Of a stretch of DNA of 60,308 nt, positions 9,172 to 19,099 are shown piece after piece (position 1 is the first letter of the stretch; the number at the start of each line of letters is the position of its first letter). This DNA comes from an uncultured Flavobacteriaceae bacterium (GTDB lineage: Bacteria; Bacteroidota; Bacteroidia; Flavobacteriales; Flavobacteriaceae). Made by a program: the position numbers and the translations under genes. Below the pieces are notes generated by a model that had not been told where the DNA came from, did not search any database, and saw nothing but the letters and a program-made list of their open reading frames with translations. Location of the stretch: positions 1 through 60,308 of the forward strand of contig CAJQQG010000026.1 of the NCBI GenBank assembly GCA_905480425.1, in the 5' to 3' direction.

Positions 9172-9717
9172 ATGAGAGGAACACGCGCTGCCCTTCGTTA
9201 TGCTAAAGCAATGCTTTCATATGCTCAAGAGTCAAAAGCTGATGAAGTCGTTGCTAAAGATATGCATCCCTTAATTTCTTTATTGCATGAGAATAACGAA
9301 GTTCAAACAGTGCTTGAAAATCCAATCCTTCCTGTAGCTGAAAAAGAGGCTGTGTTGAAAGAATTATTTTCTCAGGCGAGTCCTGAAACATTTAAATTAT
9401 TTTCTTTATTAGCAGCAAAAAATCGTTTAGCGATACTTGCGGCTACTGGAGAACAATATGTTCGCCTTTATGCTCAAACTCAAGGAAAAGTGACAGCTAT
9501 TGTCACTTCGGCAATTGGGCTTACCCCCTCACTAAAACAGGCGGTTTTAGAGAAAGCAAAAGGACTTACTAAAGAGAACGTTCAACTTGAAAATAAAATC
9601 GATCCAGGAATTATAGGCGGATTTATTTTAAAGATTGGTGATTTACAATATGATGCGAGTGTTTCTCATCAATTAAAATCAATAAAAACAACATTAATAA
9701 ACACGAATTCGATCTAA
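9172..9717 (+). CDS. atpH: F1 ATP synthase subunit delta (OSCP)
   Basis: A 181-residue soluble subunit that binds the top of F1 and the b stalk. It has the N-terminal helical domain (RYAKAMLSYAQE) and the conserved C-terminal segment (IDPGIIGGFILKIGDLQYDASV). It directly abuts atpF and lies 11 bases before atpA. Confidence 0.95.
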   Translation: MRGTRAALRYAKAMLSYAQESKADEVVAKDMHPLISLLHENNEVQTVLENPILPVAEKEAVLKELFSQASPETFKLFSLLAAKNRLAILAATGEQYVRLYAQTQGKVTAIVTSAIGLTPSLKQAVLEKAKGLTKENVQLENKIDPGIIGGFILKIGDLQYDASVSHQLKSIKTTLINTNSI

Positions 9718-9728
9718 AATAAACGATC

Positions 9729-11306
9729 ATGGCAGATGTAAACCCCGCTGAAGTTTCAGCAATACTAAAAAAACAATTATCCGGTTTTAGCTCAGCATCC
9801 GCTTTGGATGAGGTAGGAACGGTGTTAGAGGTGGGAGATGGTATTGCCCGCGTGTTTGGTCTTTCCAATGCACAATATGGCGAATTAGTTTCTTTTGATA
9901 AAGGCCTTGAAGGAATGGTGCTTAACCTAGAAGAAGACCACGTAGGAGTTGTACTATTAGGTCCTTCCAAAGGTGTTAAAGAAGGAGATACCGTAAAAAG
10001 AACCCAACGAATTGCCTCTATTAAAGTTGGAGAAGGTGTTGTGGGTCGAGTTGTTAATACATTAGGAAATCCTATTGATGGAAAAGGAGATTTACAAGGA
10101 GAACTTTTTGAAATGCCTTTGGAGCGAAAAGCACCTGGGGTAATTTTTCGACAGCCGGTAAATGAACCCCTTCAAACAGGTATTAAATCTATTGACGCTA
10201 TGATTCCTGTTGGTCGTGGTCAAAGAGAATTGGTTATTGGTGATCGCCAAACTGGAAAAACAACCGTATGTATTGACACAATCTTAAACCAGAAAGAATT
10301 TCATGATGCGGGTGAAACGGTTTATTGTGTTTACGTTGCCATTGGTCAAAAAGCATCTACAGTTGCAGGTATTGCCAAAACATTAGAAGATAAAGGCGCA
10401 ATGGCCTACACAACTATTGTAGCTGCAAATGCATCTGATCCTGCACCAATGCAAGTTTATGCACCTTTCGCAGGAGCAGCAATTGGAGAATATTTTAGAG
10501 ACACTGGAAGGCCTGCATTAATTATTTATGATGACCTTTCAAAGCAAGCAGTAGCATACCGTGAAGTTTCTCTTTTATTACGCCGCCCTCCAGGAAGGGA
10601 AGCTTATCCTGGGGATGTTTTTTATCTTCACTCTCGTTTATTAGAGCGTGCAGCAAAAGTTATTGCAGATGATAATATTGCTAAAGAAATGAATGACCTT
10701 CCCACTTCTTTAAAAGAAAAGGTAAAAGGAGGAGGTTCATTAACGGCACTTCCTATAATTGAAACTCAAGCAGGGGATGTTTCGGCATATATACCAACTA
10801 ATGTAATTTCAATTACAGATGGACAAATTTTCTTGGAGTCTGATTTATTTAACTCTGGAGTTCGTCCTGCAATTAATGTGGGAATTTCAGTATCTCGTGT
10901 AGGGGGGAATGCTCAGATTAAATCCATGAAAAAAGTATCTGGAACGCTAAAGTTAGATCAAGCACAATTCCGTGAATTGGAAGCTTTTGCAAAATTTGGT
11001 TCAGATTTAGACGCAGTTACCTTAAACGTAATTGAAAAAGGAAGACGGAATGTTGAAATACTAAAACAAGCTCAAAATGATCCCTTTACTGTAGAAGATC
11101 AAACGGCTATTATTTATGCAGGCTCTAAAAACCTGTTACGCAATGTTCCAGTAAATCAAGTTAAATCTTTTGAAAGAGCTTATTTGGAAGAATTAAACGC
11201 GAAACATCGTGACACATTAGACACCATCAAATCAGGAAAACTGACAGATGAAGTTTTAGATACTTTAAATGCAGTTGCTAAAAGTATTTCCGCTCAATTT
11301 GAATAA
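9729..11306 (+). CDS. atpA: F1 ATP synthase subunit alpha
   Basis: A 525-residue non-catalytic nucleotide-binding subunit. It has an N-terminal beta-barrel domain (residues to about 95), the P-loop GDRQTGKTT near residues 169-177, the alpha-subunit signature around [14 protein letters not shown] with its arginine, and a C-terminal helical domain. The length is normal. It is followed by atpG after six bases. Confidence 0.97.
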   Translation: MADVNPAEVSAILKKQLSGFSSASALDEVGTVLEVGDGIARVFGLSNAQYGELVSFDKGLEGMVLNLEEDHVGVVLLGPSKGVKEGDTVKRTQRIASIKVGEGVVGRVVNTLGNPIDGKGDLQGELFEMPLERKAPGVIFRQPVNEPLQTGIKSIDAMIPVGRGQRELVIGDRQTGKTTVCIDTILNQKEFHDAGETVYCVYVAIGQKASTVAGIAKTLEDKGAMAYTTIVAANASDPAPMQVYAPFAGAAIGEYFRDTGRPALIIYDDLSKQAVAYREVSLLLRRPPGREAYPGDVFYLHSRLLERAAKVIADDNIAKEMNDLPTSLKEKVKGGGSLTALPIIETQAGDVSAYIPTNVISITDGQIFLESDLFNSGVRPAINVGISVSRVGGNAQIKSMKKVSGTLKLDQAQFRELEAFAKFGSDLDAVTLNVIEKGRRNVEILKQAQNDPFTVEDQTAIIYAGSKNLLRNVPVNQVKSFERAYLEELNAKHRDTLDTIKSGKLTDEVLDTLNAVAKSISAQFE

Positions 11307-11312
11307 ACTGTT

Positions 11313-12173
11313 ATGGCTAATTTAAAAGAAATACGAAATAGGATAGCATCAGTCTCGTCGACAATGCAAATTACATCAGCCATGAAGATGGTTTCTGCAG
11401 CAAAACTGAAGAAAGCCCAAGATGCTATTACTGCGATGCGTCCTTATTCGGATAAGCTAACGGAGCTTATCCAAAATTTAAGTGGGTCTATTTCTGGAGA
11501 TACTCCAAACCCATATACACAAGAACGACCCATAAAAAATATTCTTGTTGTGGCCATTACATCTAACCGCGGATTATGTGGAGGATTTAATTCTAACATT
11601 ATTAAGGCAGTTACACAATATGTAAATGATCATACTAACGAAAAGGTTTCTGTAATGACTTTAGGAAAAAAAGGGAATGACATTTTATCTAAAACAAAGA
11701 CAATAGCCTCTAATGACAATAATATTTTTGATGATCTTAGTTTTACCAAAAGCGGTGACATAGCCCAAGGGTTTATGGATTCTTTTGCTACGAAAGAATA
11801 TGATAAGGTAGTAGTTATATATAACCGTTTTAAAAATGCTGCTACCCAGATAGTTACAAAAGAGACACTTCTTCCTGTTATTGCAAAAAAAACAGATATT
11901 GACACAAGTTCAACAGATTATATTTTTGAACCAACACAAGAAGAAATTGTCAATCAATTATTGCCAAAAAGCATAAAAATGCAGCTTTTCAAAGCCTTAA
12001 GAGATTCTTTTGCCAGTGAACACGGTGCTAGAATGACAGCTATGCACAAAGCAACAGACAACGCCACAGAAATGCGAGACCAGCTTAAATTGACATATAA
12101 TCAAGCCCGTCAGGCGTCAATCACAAATGAAATTTTAGAAATTGTAGGGGGTGCGGAAGCACTTAACAATTAA
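11313..12173 (+). CDS. atpG: F1 ATP synthase subunit gamma
   Basis: The 286-residue central rotor shaft. It has the N-terminal helix with ITSAMKMVSAAKLKKAQ, the Rossmann-like middle starting at VVAITSNRGLCGGFN, and the C-terminal helix with MKATDNA-type sequence (MHKATDNATEMR) and ITNEILEIVGGAEAL. It is the last gene of the cluster. atpD and atpC are not here, which is usual in Bacteroidota, where they form a second locus. Confidence 0.96.
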   Translation: MANLKEIRNRIASVSSTMQITSAMKMVSAAKLKKAQDAITAMRPYSDKLTELIQNLSGSISGDTPNPYTQERPIKNILVVAITSNRGLCGGFNSNIIKAVTQYVNDHTNEKVSVMTLGKKGNDILSKTKTIASNDNNIFDDLSFTKSGDIAQGFMDSFATKEYDKVVVIYNRFKNAATQIVTKETLLPVIAKKTDIDTSSTDYIFEPTQEEIVNQLLPKSIKMQLFKALRDSFASEHGARMTAMHKATDNATEMRDQLKLTYNQARQASITNEILEIVGGAEALNN

Positions 12174-12381
12174 AAATAAAACCAATATAAATTATAAAGT
12201 CATTTAGTAGGCTTTTCTATTTAATTATTTCATGACGGAGTTTTATCAACATTTTTAATTAATACAGCTAACACCAGAAATATTTTCATTGGAAAAATAA
12301 AAAGAATGTTAAATCGAGTTTTAAACTTTGTAAAAGTTTCTTTTTTGTATTTATCTTGCTCTTAAAATTTATCATTTTAAA

Positions 12382-12990
12382 ATGACTGCTATGAAACACA
12401 AATCATTATTTTGGTTACAAGGACTTTTTCTTCTAATCCTTGCCTTTAATTCTTGTGAAAAAACTTCTATTGATTTGGAGCCAGAAGCTGAGGCGGAGGA
12501 AGAAGTAGCTGTTATAACAGACCCATTTTACGCGGATTTAAAAGAAGATAGTTCACTAGAGGATTATTGGGAATTATTTGTGGCTGATGCAATTCGTTCT
12601 GGAAAAGCAGACCCTGGATCAGGACGTCTCGTTAACGTTTTTTTTGGTACTGAGCCTGACTTTGCTTCAGGGGTAACAGCAGACCATGCAGGAAGAGCTT
12701 ACAACATTTGTGATGCAGGCACGGTTAGTTTTGAAATAATTGAATCTTTTTGGGAAGATTTTACTGTCGTACAGCGCCTTTATACTTTTTATCATGAAGC
12801 TGGACACGCACGTTATAAATACCGCCACCCTTGCGAATCAAATGAATGCACTTCAAGTCCGGAAGACTTTCCTGTAATGTGGCTCTCAGTTCTTCCAGCA
12901 AATACTCCTTTAGAAGAGTTTATAAAAGATAAGAACAATTTCTTTAAGCAAAGATGGGAGGGAATACGCTATTTTAATTGCCCATCTTAA
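12382..12990 (+). CDS. Putative metallopeptidase-like lipoprotein (HEAGH motif)
   Basis: A 202-residue lipoprotein. It has a signal peptide with a cysteine at about residue 25 (LAFNSC), an acidic linker (EAEAEEE), then a domain carrying FYHEAGHARYKYRH. HEAGH matches the HExxH zinc-binding motif of gluzincin/metzincin peptidases. Four further cysteines near the C-terminus (CESNEC, NCPS, NICD) could form disulfides. No family was recognised, and enzyme activity is inferred from the motif only. A second ATG nine bases downstream (12391) gives a more typical signal peptide and may be the true start. The 208 bases upstream show no clear feature. Confidence 0.6.
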   Translation: MTAMKHKSLFWLQGLFLLILAFNSCEKTSIDLEPEAEAEEEVAVITDPFYADLKEDSSLEDYWELFVADAIRSGKADPGSGRLVNVFFGTEPDFASGVTADHAGRAYNICDAGTVSFEIIESFWEDFTVVQRLYTFYHEAGHARYKYRHPCESNECTSSPEDFPVMWLSVLPANTPLEEFIKDKNNFFKQRWEGIRYFNCPS

Positions 12991-12994
12991 TAAA

Positions 12995-13378
12995 ATGACA
13001 ATAAATCAGATAACAAAGATTTTTAGCGATGATCAGATTAATCCTTTAACTTTAATTTTAGGAGTAACAGGACTAATTTTTTATGTTGCAGGTTACATTC
13101 AATTTAAATATCCTCCAAAAAAAATAAACTTTCTTTACGGTTACCGCACCACAACATCTATTCGAAGCCAAGAGATATGGGACTTTTCACAAACTTTATC
13201 AGCTAAAAAAATTCAGCAGTTAGGTGTTTATTTATTTTTTGGTGGAATTATTGCGTACTTTGTTAATATTGATCAGTTTTTCGCGATGTGGACAGGAATC
13301 TCCTTAATTACAGCATTACCGATTCTTATGATTTTTCAAATTGAAAAAGAACTCAAAAGGCACTTTCCCAAAACATAG
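12995..13378 (+). CDS. SdpI-family membrane protein
   Basis: A 127-residue protein with three transmembrane helices (about residues 19-36, 77-94 and 99-115) and the SdpI signature [19 protein letters not shown]. In Bacillus, SdpI gives immunity to the SdpC toxin; most homologues, including the flavobacterial ones, are uncharacterised. It starts four bases after the preceding lipoprotein gene, so the two are probably co-transcribed. Confidence 0.75.
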   Translation: MTINQITKIFSDDQINPLTLILGVTGLIFYVAGYIQFKYPPKKINFLYGYRTTTSIRSQEIWDFSQTLSAKKIQQLGVYLFFGGIIAYFVNIDQFFAMWTGISLITALPILMIFQIEKELKRHFPKT

Positions 13379-13469
13379 TTTTTGGTTGAAAAAACAAGGA
13401 AAGAATTTTCTTAAACCAAAAGAAGTAGCCATCCAGTTTTGTATTTTTATAAGACATAAAACAAAACTA

Positions 13470-13904
13470 ATGATCCAGGTTCAAGTTGAAAACGAAAGTA
13501 CATATGAATTGCCGAGTTACGCTACGGTTTCTTCGGCAGGAGTCGATCTAAAAGCAGTCTTAGAGGCTCCACTTGTTCTTAATCCTTTAGAGCGCAAAGT
13601 AATAGGGACAGGGTTAAAAATTGCCTTACCTGAGGGCTTTGAAGCACAAGTACGGCCTAGGAGTGGATTGGCGGCTAAGCATGGGGTTTCAGTGCTTAAC
13701 GCTCCGGGAACAATAGACGCTGATTACCGGGGAGAGATAGGGGTTATTTTAGTGAATCTATCCAATGATCCATTTACAATTGAGCCTGGCGAAAGAATTG
13801 CACAACTTGTTTTAGCGCGCTATGATCAAATAGAATGGAGACCTACTACTAGTCTTTCTGAAACAAATCGAGGAAGTGGTGGTTTTGGAAGTACAGGAAA
13901 ATAA
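13470..13904 (+). CDS. dut: Deoxyuridine 5'-triphosphate nucleotidohydrolase (dUTPase)
   Basis: A trimeric dUTPase that hydrolyses dUTP to dUMP and pyrophosphate, keeping uracil out of DNA. All five motifs are present: [16 protein letters not shown], the uracil-binding hairpin [20 protein letters not shown] and the C-terminal [10 protein letters not shown]. The frame is open 129 bases upstream, but ATG 13470 gives the standard 144 residues and avoids overlap with the SdpI gene. It is followed eight bases later by the nucleotidyltransferase gene. Confidence 0.95.
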   Translation: MIQVQVENESTYELPSYATVSSAGVDLKAVLEAPLVLNPLERKVIGTGLKIALPEGFEAQVRPRSGLAAKHGVSVLNAPGTIDADYRGEIGVILVNLSNDPFTIEPGERIAQLVLARYDQIEWRPTTSLSETNRGSGGFGSTGK

Positions 13905-13911
13905 ATAGAAG

Positions 13912-14928
13912 ATGAAAATTATCGTACCCATGGCAGGACGAGGGTCTAGACTTCGCCCACATAGTTTAACTACTCCAAAGCCACTTCTTCAAGTAGCGGG
14001 ATCCCCAATCGTTCATCAATTAGTTCGTGAAATTGCAAAAGTTGTTGACAGCCCCATTACAGATATAGGTTTTATTCTTGGTGATCCAGCTTTTTTTGGA
14101 GACGAAGTAGAAACGTCTTTAATTGCTCTAGCAGAATCATTAGGGGCAACACCTCACATTTTCAGGCAATTGCAACCCTTAGGAACAGGACATGCTATAA
14201 TGTGTGCCGCTGAAATCTTAGAGGGCCGCACTGTAGTAGCATATGCGGATACACTTATTCGGGCAGATCTTTCCCTGAACCTTGACGCTGATGCAGTTAT
14301 TTGGGTCAAACAAGTTGCCAAACCAGAAGCCTTCGGAGTAGTTGAACTGAACTCAGAAAACACCATTATAAATTTGGTTGAAAAGCCAACAGATTTTGTG
14401 TCTGATTTAGCAGTAATTGGTATCTATTATTTCAAGCAAATTGAATTTTTAAAAAAAGCGCTAGAAGAGGTCGTAAAAAAACGTCTTCAACCCGGAGAAG
14501 AATATCAAATCAATCAAGGTATTTTAGCAATGATGCAAAGTGGAAAAATATTCAAGACAGGAACTGTAAAAGCTTGGATGGATTGTGGAAACCCGGAAGT
14601 TACCTTGAAAACAAATTCAGCAATGCTAGCTTTTAAAGAGGCTGAAGGGGAAAATTTGCTTGATTCTACAGCGATTATTGATAACAGTACAATTATTCCA
14701 CCATGCTTTATTGGAAAAAATGTACACATAAAAAACAGTACGATTGGTCCTGGAGTTTCTTTAGGGGAAGGCACAAAAATCATTAATAGCCAACTTAAAA
14801 ATGCATTGATTCAAAACCATACTCACCTAGAAAATATTCAATGTGACAAAGCAATGATTGGGAATCATGTCCGTTATAATGGAAACCCTACCTTTGTAAG
14901 TCTAGGGGATTACTCGGAATTACATTAA
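13912..14928 (+). CDS. Sugar-phosphate nucleotidyltransferase with left-handed beta-helix tail
   Basis: A 338-residue enzyme that activates a sugar 1-phosphate with an NTP. The N-terminal Rossmann domain has the pyrophosphorylase signature IVPMAGRGSRLRPHSLTTPK and a catalytic-site PLGTGHA. The last 90 residues contain hexapeptide-like repeats (IGKNVHIKNSTIGPGVSLGE) of a left-handed beta-helix. It resembles bacterial RmlA/GlmU-type proteins of this conserved dut-DUF4292-EnvC gene block. The substrate cannot be told from the sequence. Confidence 0.85.
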   Translation: MKIIVPMAGRGSRLRPHSLTTPKPLLQVAGSPIVHQLVREIAKVVDSPITDIGFILGDPAFFGDEVETSLIALAESLGATPHIFRQLQPLGTGHAIMCAAEILEGRTVVAYADTLIRADLSLNLDADAVIWVKQVAKPEAFGVVELNSENTIINLVEKPTDFVSDLAVIGIYYFKQIEFLKKALEEVVKKRLQPGEEYQINQGILAMMQSGKIFKTGTVKAWMDCGNPEVTLKTNSAMLAFKEAEGENLLDSTAIIDNSTIIPPCFIGKNVHIKNSTIGPGVSLGEGTKIINSQLKNALIQNHTHLENIQCDKAMIGNHVRYNGNPTFVSLGDYSELH

Positions 14929-14930
14929 TT

Positions 14931-15710
14931 ATGACTCAAAAGCTTCATCACCATGTTTTTATTTTAGGCATAATATTATTTTTTTCGGCCTGTAAAACAG
15001 TAGCTGTACTACCCACAAATAAACCTATTAAAAATGTAGATATTGCTGCACTGGTTTCAAAAACTAAAGCTAAATATCCTAAGATCGACAAGCTTCGTTC
15101 TCGAATTAGAGCAACTTATGACGACGGAAAACGTAAGCAGCAATTAATAATACAATTAAGATTAGAGAATAAAAAAAAAGTATGGCTAAGCGCCACTATG
15201 ATTATTCCTATAGCAAAACTGATGATTACTCCACAAGGAATTTCTTTTTATGAAAAATTCCAAAAAAATTATTTTGAAGGTGATTTTGATATTATTAATA
15301 CCCCACTTAACTCTTCTTTTAGTTATAATGATGTAGAAAATCTATTACTTGGAAAACCCTTCGCAGACCCATCAGAAGGGCGATGGAAGCAAATCTCAAA
15401 TCCACAATATTATATTTTACTACCTCATGGAAAACGCTTGGGAATTACACCAACTCTATTTTATGACCCGACTACCTTTTTATTAAAAGAACAGCGATTA
15501 CTTATTCCTGGCACATCACGAACATTGACCATAAAATATTTAAACCACAGTCGTTTAAACGGAGAAACTCTTCCTCAAAACATTGAGATAAGTCTTTTTG
15601 ATGGGAAAAATTTTCAGCGCTTAGATTTAGAATTTACACGGACTGATTTTCCGAATGCCCTAAATTTCCCCTTTGAAATACCAGAAGGGTATTCAAAAAT
15701 AAAGTTATAA
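14931..15710 (+). CDS. DUF4292 lipoprotein
   Basis: A 259-residue lipoprotein with a lipobox at FFSAC (about residues 17-21) and a LolA/LolB-like beta-rich body (KVWLSATMIIPIAKLMITP and FSYNDVENLLLG) typical of DUF4292. The family is conserved in flavobacteria next to dut and the EnvC-like gene. A role in lipoprotein or envelope handling is likely but unproven. It starts two bases after the preceding stop. Confidence 0.8.
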   Translation: MTQKLHHHVFILGIILFFSACKTVAVLPTNKPIKNVDIAALVSKTKAKYPKIDKLRSRIRATYDDGKRKQQLIIQLRLENKKKVWLSATMIIPIAKLMITPQGISFYEKFQKNYFEGDFDIINTPLNSSFSYNDVENLLLGKPFADPSEGRWKQISNPQYYILLPHGKRLGITPTLFYDPTTFLLKEQRLLIPGTSRTLTIKYLNHSRLNGETLPQNIEISLFDGKNFQRLDLEFTRTDFPNALNFPFEIPEGYSKIKL

Positions 15711-15711
15711 G

Positions 15712-16929
15712 ATGAAAAGAGCCTTTGCTTTTATCGCTCTTTTTTTACTTATTTCAGAAGCTATTCTGGCTCAAAACTCCAACAAACGACAACAAGAACT
15801 AGAGGTGCAGCGCCTTCGTTTAAAAAAAGAAATTAAGCAAATCAACGCTCTGCTTTTTACTAACACTAAAACACGCAAAAATGCCCTTACAGAAGCAGAG
15901 GACTTGCAGGTTAAGTTAAACGTCCGATCAGAATTGATTAAAGTCACAAATGAACAGGCCAATCTTTTAACAAGACGCATCAGTCTAAACGAACGAAACA
16001 TTGGCAAGCAGCGAAATGAATTAAAGGCTTTAAAAAAAGACTATACTAAAATGATTCAAAAGTCTTACGCTGCTAAATCCTTACAAAATCGATTAATGTT
16101 CTTGTTTTCATCTGAAAACTTTTTACAGGCCTATAAAAGAGTTCAATACTTAAAACAATATGCAAGCTATCGAAGAAAACAAGGCATTGCAATTGGAGAC
16201 AAAACACAGCTGCTTCAAAAACTAAATAAAACTTTAATAGAAGAGAAGACAAAAAAAATCAGCCTTGTTGAAGACAATAGAGCAATACAGGAACAACTTT
16301 CAAAAGAGCGCAAAGAGCAAGAGGCCCTAATTAAAACTCTAAGGCGAAAAGAAAAGTCATTAAACACCCAAATATCTAAAAAAGAAAAGCAGACCACGGC
16401 CATAAATAAGGAAATTGATCGCTTAATCCGGGAAGCTATTCTAGCTTCCAATAAAGCCGCAGGGAAGAAAGGGAATAAAACGTTTGAGCTTACACCAGAA
16501 GCTAGATTAATTTCAGCTAATTTTCAAGCAAATAAAGGACGCCTGCCTTGGCCTTTAGAAAAGGGCGTTGTTACGCAACGTTTTGGTCGCCAACCACATG
16601 CCGTTGTGAAAACAACAACAATACAAAGCAATGGTGTTACTATAGCAACCGAACCCTCTTCACAAGTTCGCACTGTTTTCGAAGGTGTCGTAATGTCTGT
16701 GGTAACTTTTAGAGGAAGTAACCCATCTGTTTTAATTAGACACGGAAATTATATTTCTGTATATAAAAATCTAGGAAAATTATATGTAAAAAAGGGAGAT
16801 AAAGTTCAAGCTAAACAAACTATAGGAGAAGTATTTACCAATAAACAGACAGGTAAAACACAATTACAATTTAGTATTTTTAGCAATGTAAACGCTTTAG
16901 ACCCCAAAGGCTGGATCTATAAGATGTAA
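15712..16929 (+). CDS. EnvC-like murein hydrolase activator (coiled coil + degenerate M23)
   Basis: A 405-residue secreted protein. It has a signal peptide (cleavage after ILAQ), about 220 residues of Lys/Glu-rich coiled coil, then a C-terminal LytM/M23 domain (RFGRQPHAVV, then VLIRHGNYISVYKNL). The zinc ligands of active M23 peptidases (HxxxD and HxH) are not all present, so this is probably a non-catalytic activator of cell-wall amidases, as EnvC is. It starts one base after the DUF4292 stop and ends one base from the convergent SPOR gene. Confidence 0.82.
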   Translation: MKRAFAFIALFLLISEAILAQNSNKRQQELEVQRLRLKKEIKQINALLFTNTKTRKNALTEAEDLQVKLNVRSELIKVTNEQANLLTRRISLNERNIGKQRNELKALKKDYTKMIQKSYAAKSLQNRLMFLFSSENFLQAYKRVQYLKQYASYRRKQGIAIGDKTQLLQKLNKTLIEEKTKKISLVEDNRAIQEQLSKERKEQEALIKTLRRKEKSLNTQISKKEKQTTAINKEIDRLIREAILASNKAAGKKGNKTFELTPEARLISANFQANKGRLPWPLEKGVVTQRFGRQPHAVVKTTTIQSNGVTIATEPSSQVRTVFEGVVMSVVTFRGSNPSVLIRHGNYISVYKNLGKLYVKKGDKVQAKQTIGEVFTNKQTGKTQLQFSIFSNVNALDPKGWIYKM

Positions 16930-16930
16930 T

Positions 16931-17896
16931 TTACTTTTCTTCTAAATACCAGGCATCTTCTTTAAGAGTATATTTTAAAAAATACAATAAGTTAATAGCC
17001 TCTTTTTTAGTGGCAAATCGGCCATAAGAAGCTCTGTATAAACCCTCTGGGTTTACTTGTGCTAGTTCAGCATTTTCATAACCTTCTTGCTTTAATGATT
17101 CAATTTTATTTTCAGCATTTTCTAAAGAGCGAAAAGACCCTGCGATAATACTATAATATACTTGGTCTAAAACGACTTTTTCAGGAGTTGATTCAGTCGT
17201 TACACTCACTTCTATCGCGTCAAGAGACCCTAAATCAAAAGTAGCTTCTTGCACATTTTTTTCAATTTGTTTTTGGGCCTTTTCTTGAGCTACTAAACGC
17301 TGATTAGAAACATATTGATCTCCAAAATAATAGGATGCACTTACTAAAGCAATTCCAATTATTCCTACAGCTGCATATCGAAGGATTCCTGATTTTTTAG
17401 TCCCATCGTTTTCGGGCTTAAACATTAAATCGTCTTTATTTTTATCTTCCATGAGAGAAATTATTTTTGGTTCAACAATAACTTTGAGTATTGGTTTACG
17501 ATGAAAAGAAGATAATCCAAAGGAGTTGATATTAAAATTAACATTTCCCAATGGGCTAAAAGTTATTTTACGATCAAGGTTTAATTGTATTTCTCCTACT
17601 CCAGTAAAATGGAGGGTTTGTGTTTTCATGCGTTTTTTCCAATTACTTACTTCTTTTTCAATTAGACGCAACGCATGCTCATAAGACACCGATTCTTTTT
17701 GTGCATAATGATGTGCTAAAATCCCATCGTTAGTCGTTAAAAGCTGATTAAAAGTAACTTCTTTGCGCGGCGGAAAAAAGGCTCCGCTCAAACTTACTTG
17801 AGCCGGTAAAGGCCGTGTTAAAAAGGCACCAAACTGAGGAATGGTTACACATTCATATTTATAAAGAAGTTCTTGTATGTATATAGATAATTGCAT
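16931..17896 (-). CDS. HU-CCDC81 and SPOR domain protein
   Basis: A 321-residue inner-membrane protein. The N-terminal 150 residues form a tandem HU-like/CCDC81 domain (YIQELLYKYECVTIPQFGAF). One transmembrane helix follows at about residues 170-190 (AAVGIIGIALVSASYYFG), then a periplasmic linker and a C-terminal SPOR domain (YYSIIAGSFRSLENAENK) that binds denuded peptidoglycan at division sites. This architecture is specific to Bacteroidota. A promoter is not obvious in the 92 bases between it and trpS, which reads in the same direction. Confidence 0.85.
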   Translation of the reverse strand: MQLSIYIQELLYKYECVTIPQFGAFLTRPLPAQVSLSGAFFPPRKEVTFNQLLTTNDGILAHHYAQKESVSYEHALRLIEKEVSNWKKRMKTQTLHFTGVGEIQLNLDRKITFSPLGNVNFNINSFGLSSFHRKPILKVIVEPKIISLMEDKNKDDLMFKPENDGTKKSGILRYAAVGIIGIALVSASYYFGDQYVSNQRLVAQEKAQKQIEKNVQEATFDLGSLDAIEVSVTTESTPEKVVLDQVYYSIIAGSFRSLENAENKIESLKQEGYENAELAQVNPEGLYRASYGRFATKKEAINLLYFLKYTLKEDAWYLEEK

Positions 17897-17988
17897 TGAA
17901 TCAAAAATAGTAAAATTAAACTACATGGATAAGAACGAATGGACAGAAGGGTTAGGGAATAGTATTTTCCGCCAAAATTTGTAATGAT

Positions 17989-18957
17989 TTAATAGCCCAA
18001 CTTATCTCGAACATTAAGCAATACTTCACTTGCGACCTTCCGCGCTTTTTCCGCTCCTTTTGCAAGGGCCACATGAACTTCTTCAGGATGTTCATAATAG
18101 TAATTAAATTGGGATCTCTCAGTTTCAAAGCGTTCTAAAATTAAATCTAAGAGAAGTTGTTTGACGTAACCATATCCCATTCCTCCTGATAAATATTTAT
18201 CGTGCAACACCTGAACAGAAGATGGAGAAGCTAATAAAGAGTATATGGCAAAGACATTACATGTTTCAGGATCTTTTGAGTCTTCAACAGGAATACTGTT
18301 TGTTTTAATGCTCATTACTTGTTTTTTTAACTCTTTTTCAGGTAAAAACACATTGATTGTATTTTCTTTCGATTTACTCATTTTTTCACCATCGGTACCT
18401 GGAACAAACTGAGTGTTTTCTTGAATTTTTGCTTGTGGTAAGACAAAAGTATCTCCCATTTGATGGTTAAATTTTGCTGCCACATCTCGGGTAATTTCAA
18501 GATGCTGTAATTGATCTTTTCCTACAGGAACAATTTCTGCATTATACAATAAGATATCAGCAGCCATAAGCATAGGATAAGAAAATAAACCTACATTGAT
18601 GTCTGCAAGCTGCTCAGATTTATCTTTAAATGAATGGGCTAATTTTAAGCGTTTATAGGGAAAAAAACAACTCAAATACCAGGCTAATTCGGTTACCTCA
18701 CTTACATCACTTTGTCTATAAAAGTGTGAATTGTCAATGTCTAATCCACATGCCATCCATGTTGCAGCAGTTGCAAAAGTGTTTTCACGAAGAGTTTCTC
18801 CCTTCTTTATTTGTGTGAGTGAATGAAGATCTGCTATAAATAAAAAGGAATCGTCTTTACTGGCTTTAGCCATTTCAATTGCGGGAAGAACCGCACCTAA
18901 TAAATTTCCTAAGTGGGGAGTTCCAGTTGACTGGACACCTGTTAAAATACGCGCCAT
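17989..18957 (-). CDS. trpS: Tryptophan--tRNA ligase
   Basis: A 322-residue class I aminoacyl-tRNA synthetase that charges tRNA-Trp. It has the HIGH-type motif TPHLGNLLGA near the N-terminus and the KMSKS motif in GEKMSKSKENT near residue 195. The length and sequence are normal. It is divergently oriented from the plsC-like gene with 142 bases between them, which must hold both promoters. Confidence 0.96.
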   Translation of the reverse strand: MARILTGVQSTGTPHLGNLLGAVLPAIEMAKASKDDSFLFIADLHSLTQIKKGETLRENTFATAATWMACGLDIDNSHFYRQSDVSEVTELAWYLSCFFPYKRLKLAHSFKDKSEQLADINVGLFSYPMLMAADILLYNAEIVPVGKDQLQHLEITRDVAAKFNHQMGDTFVLPQAKIQENTQFVPGTDGEKMSKSKENTINVFLPEKELKKQVMSIKTNSIPVEDSKDPETCNVFAIYSLLASPSSVQVLHDKYLSGGMGYGYVKQLLLDLILERFETERSQFNYYYEHPEEVHVALAKGAEKARKVASEVLLNVRDKLGY

Positions 18958-19090
18958 TTTTATACTATTTCCACAAAGGTACTATTACTAATAGATCAGC
19001 GCAACAATGCGGTATAAATTTTTGATGATCGTGAAGATTAAAGGAAGGGATTTTAAAACGACATAAACAAAAAATATATTTTGAAAAAAG

Positions 19091-19098
19091 TATCTTTG
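19091..19098 (+). promoter_or_regulatory. -7-like box TATCTTTG at the plsC-like start
   Basis: A perfect TAnnTTTG match ending one base before the annotated ATG. If it is a real promoter, transcription would begin at or just after the ATG, giving a leaderless message or a start at the next codon (GTG 19103). Chance occurrence in AT-rich DNA is a fair alternative. Confidence 0.3.
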
Positions 19099-19099
19099 A

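Noticed and set aside
9729-12173. Broken ATP synthase operon (atpD and atpC missing)
   Set aside because: Absence of atpD/atpC next to atpG is the normal state in Bacteroidota, where they lie at a second locus.
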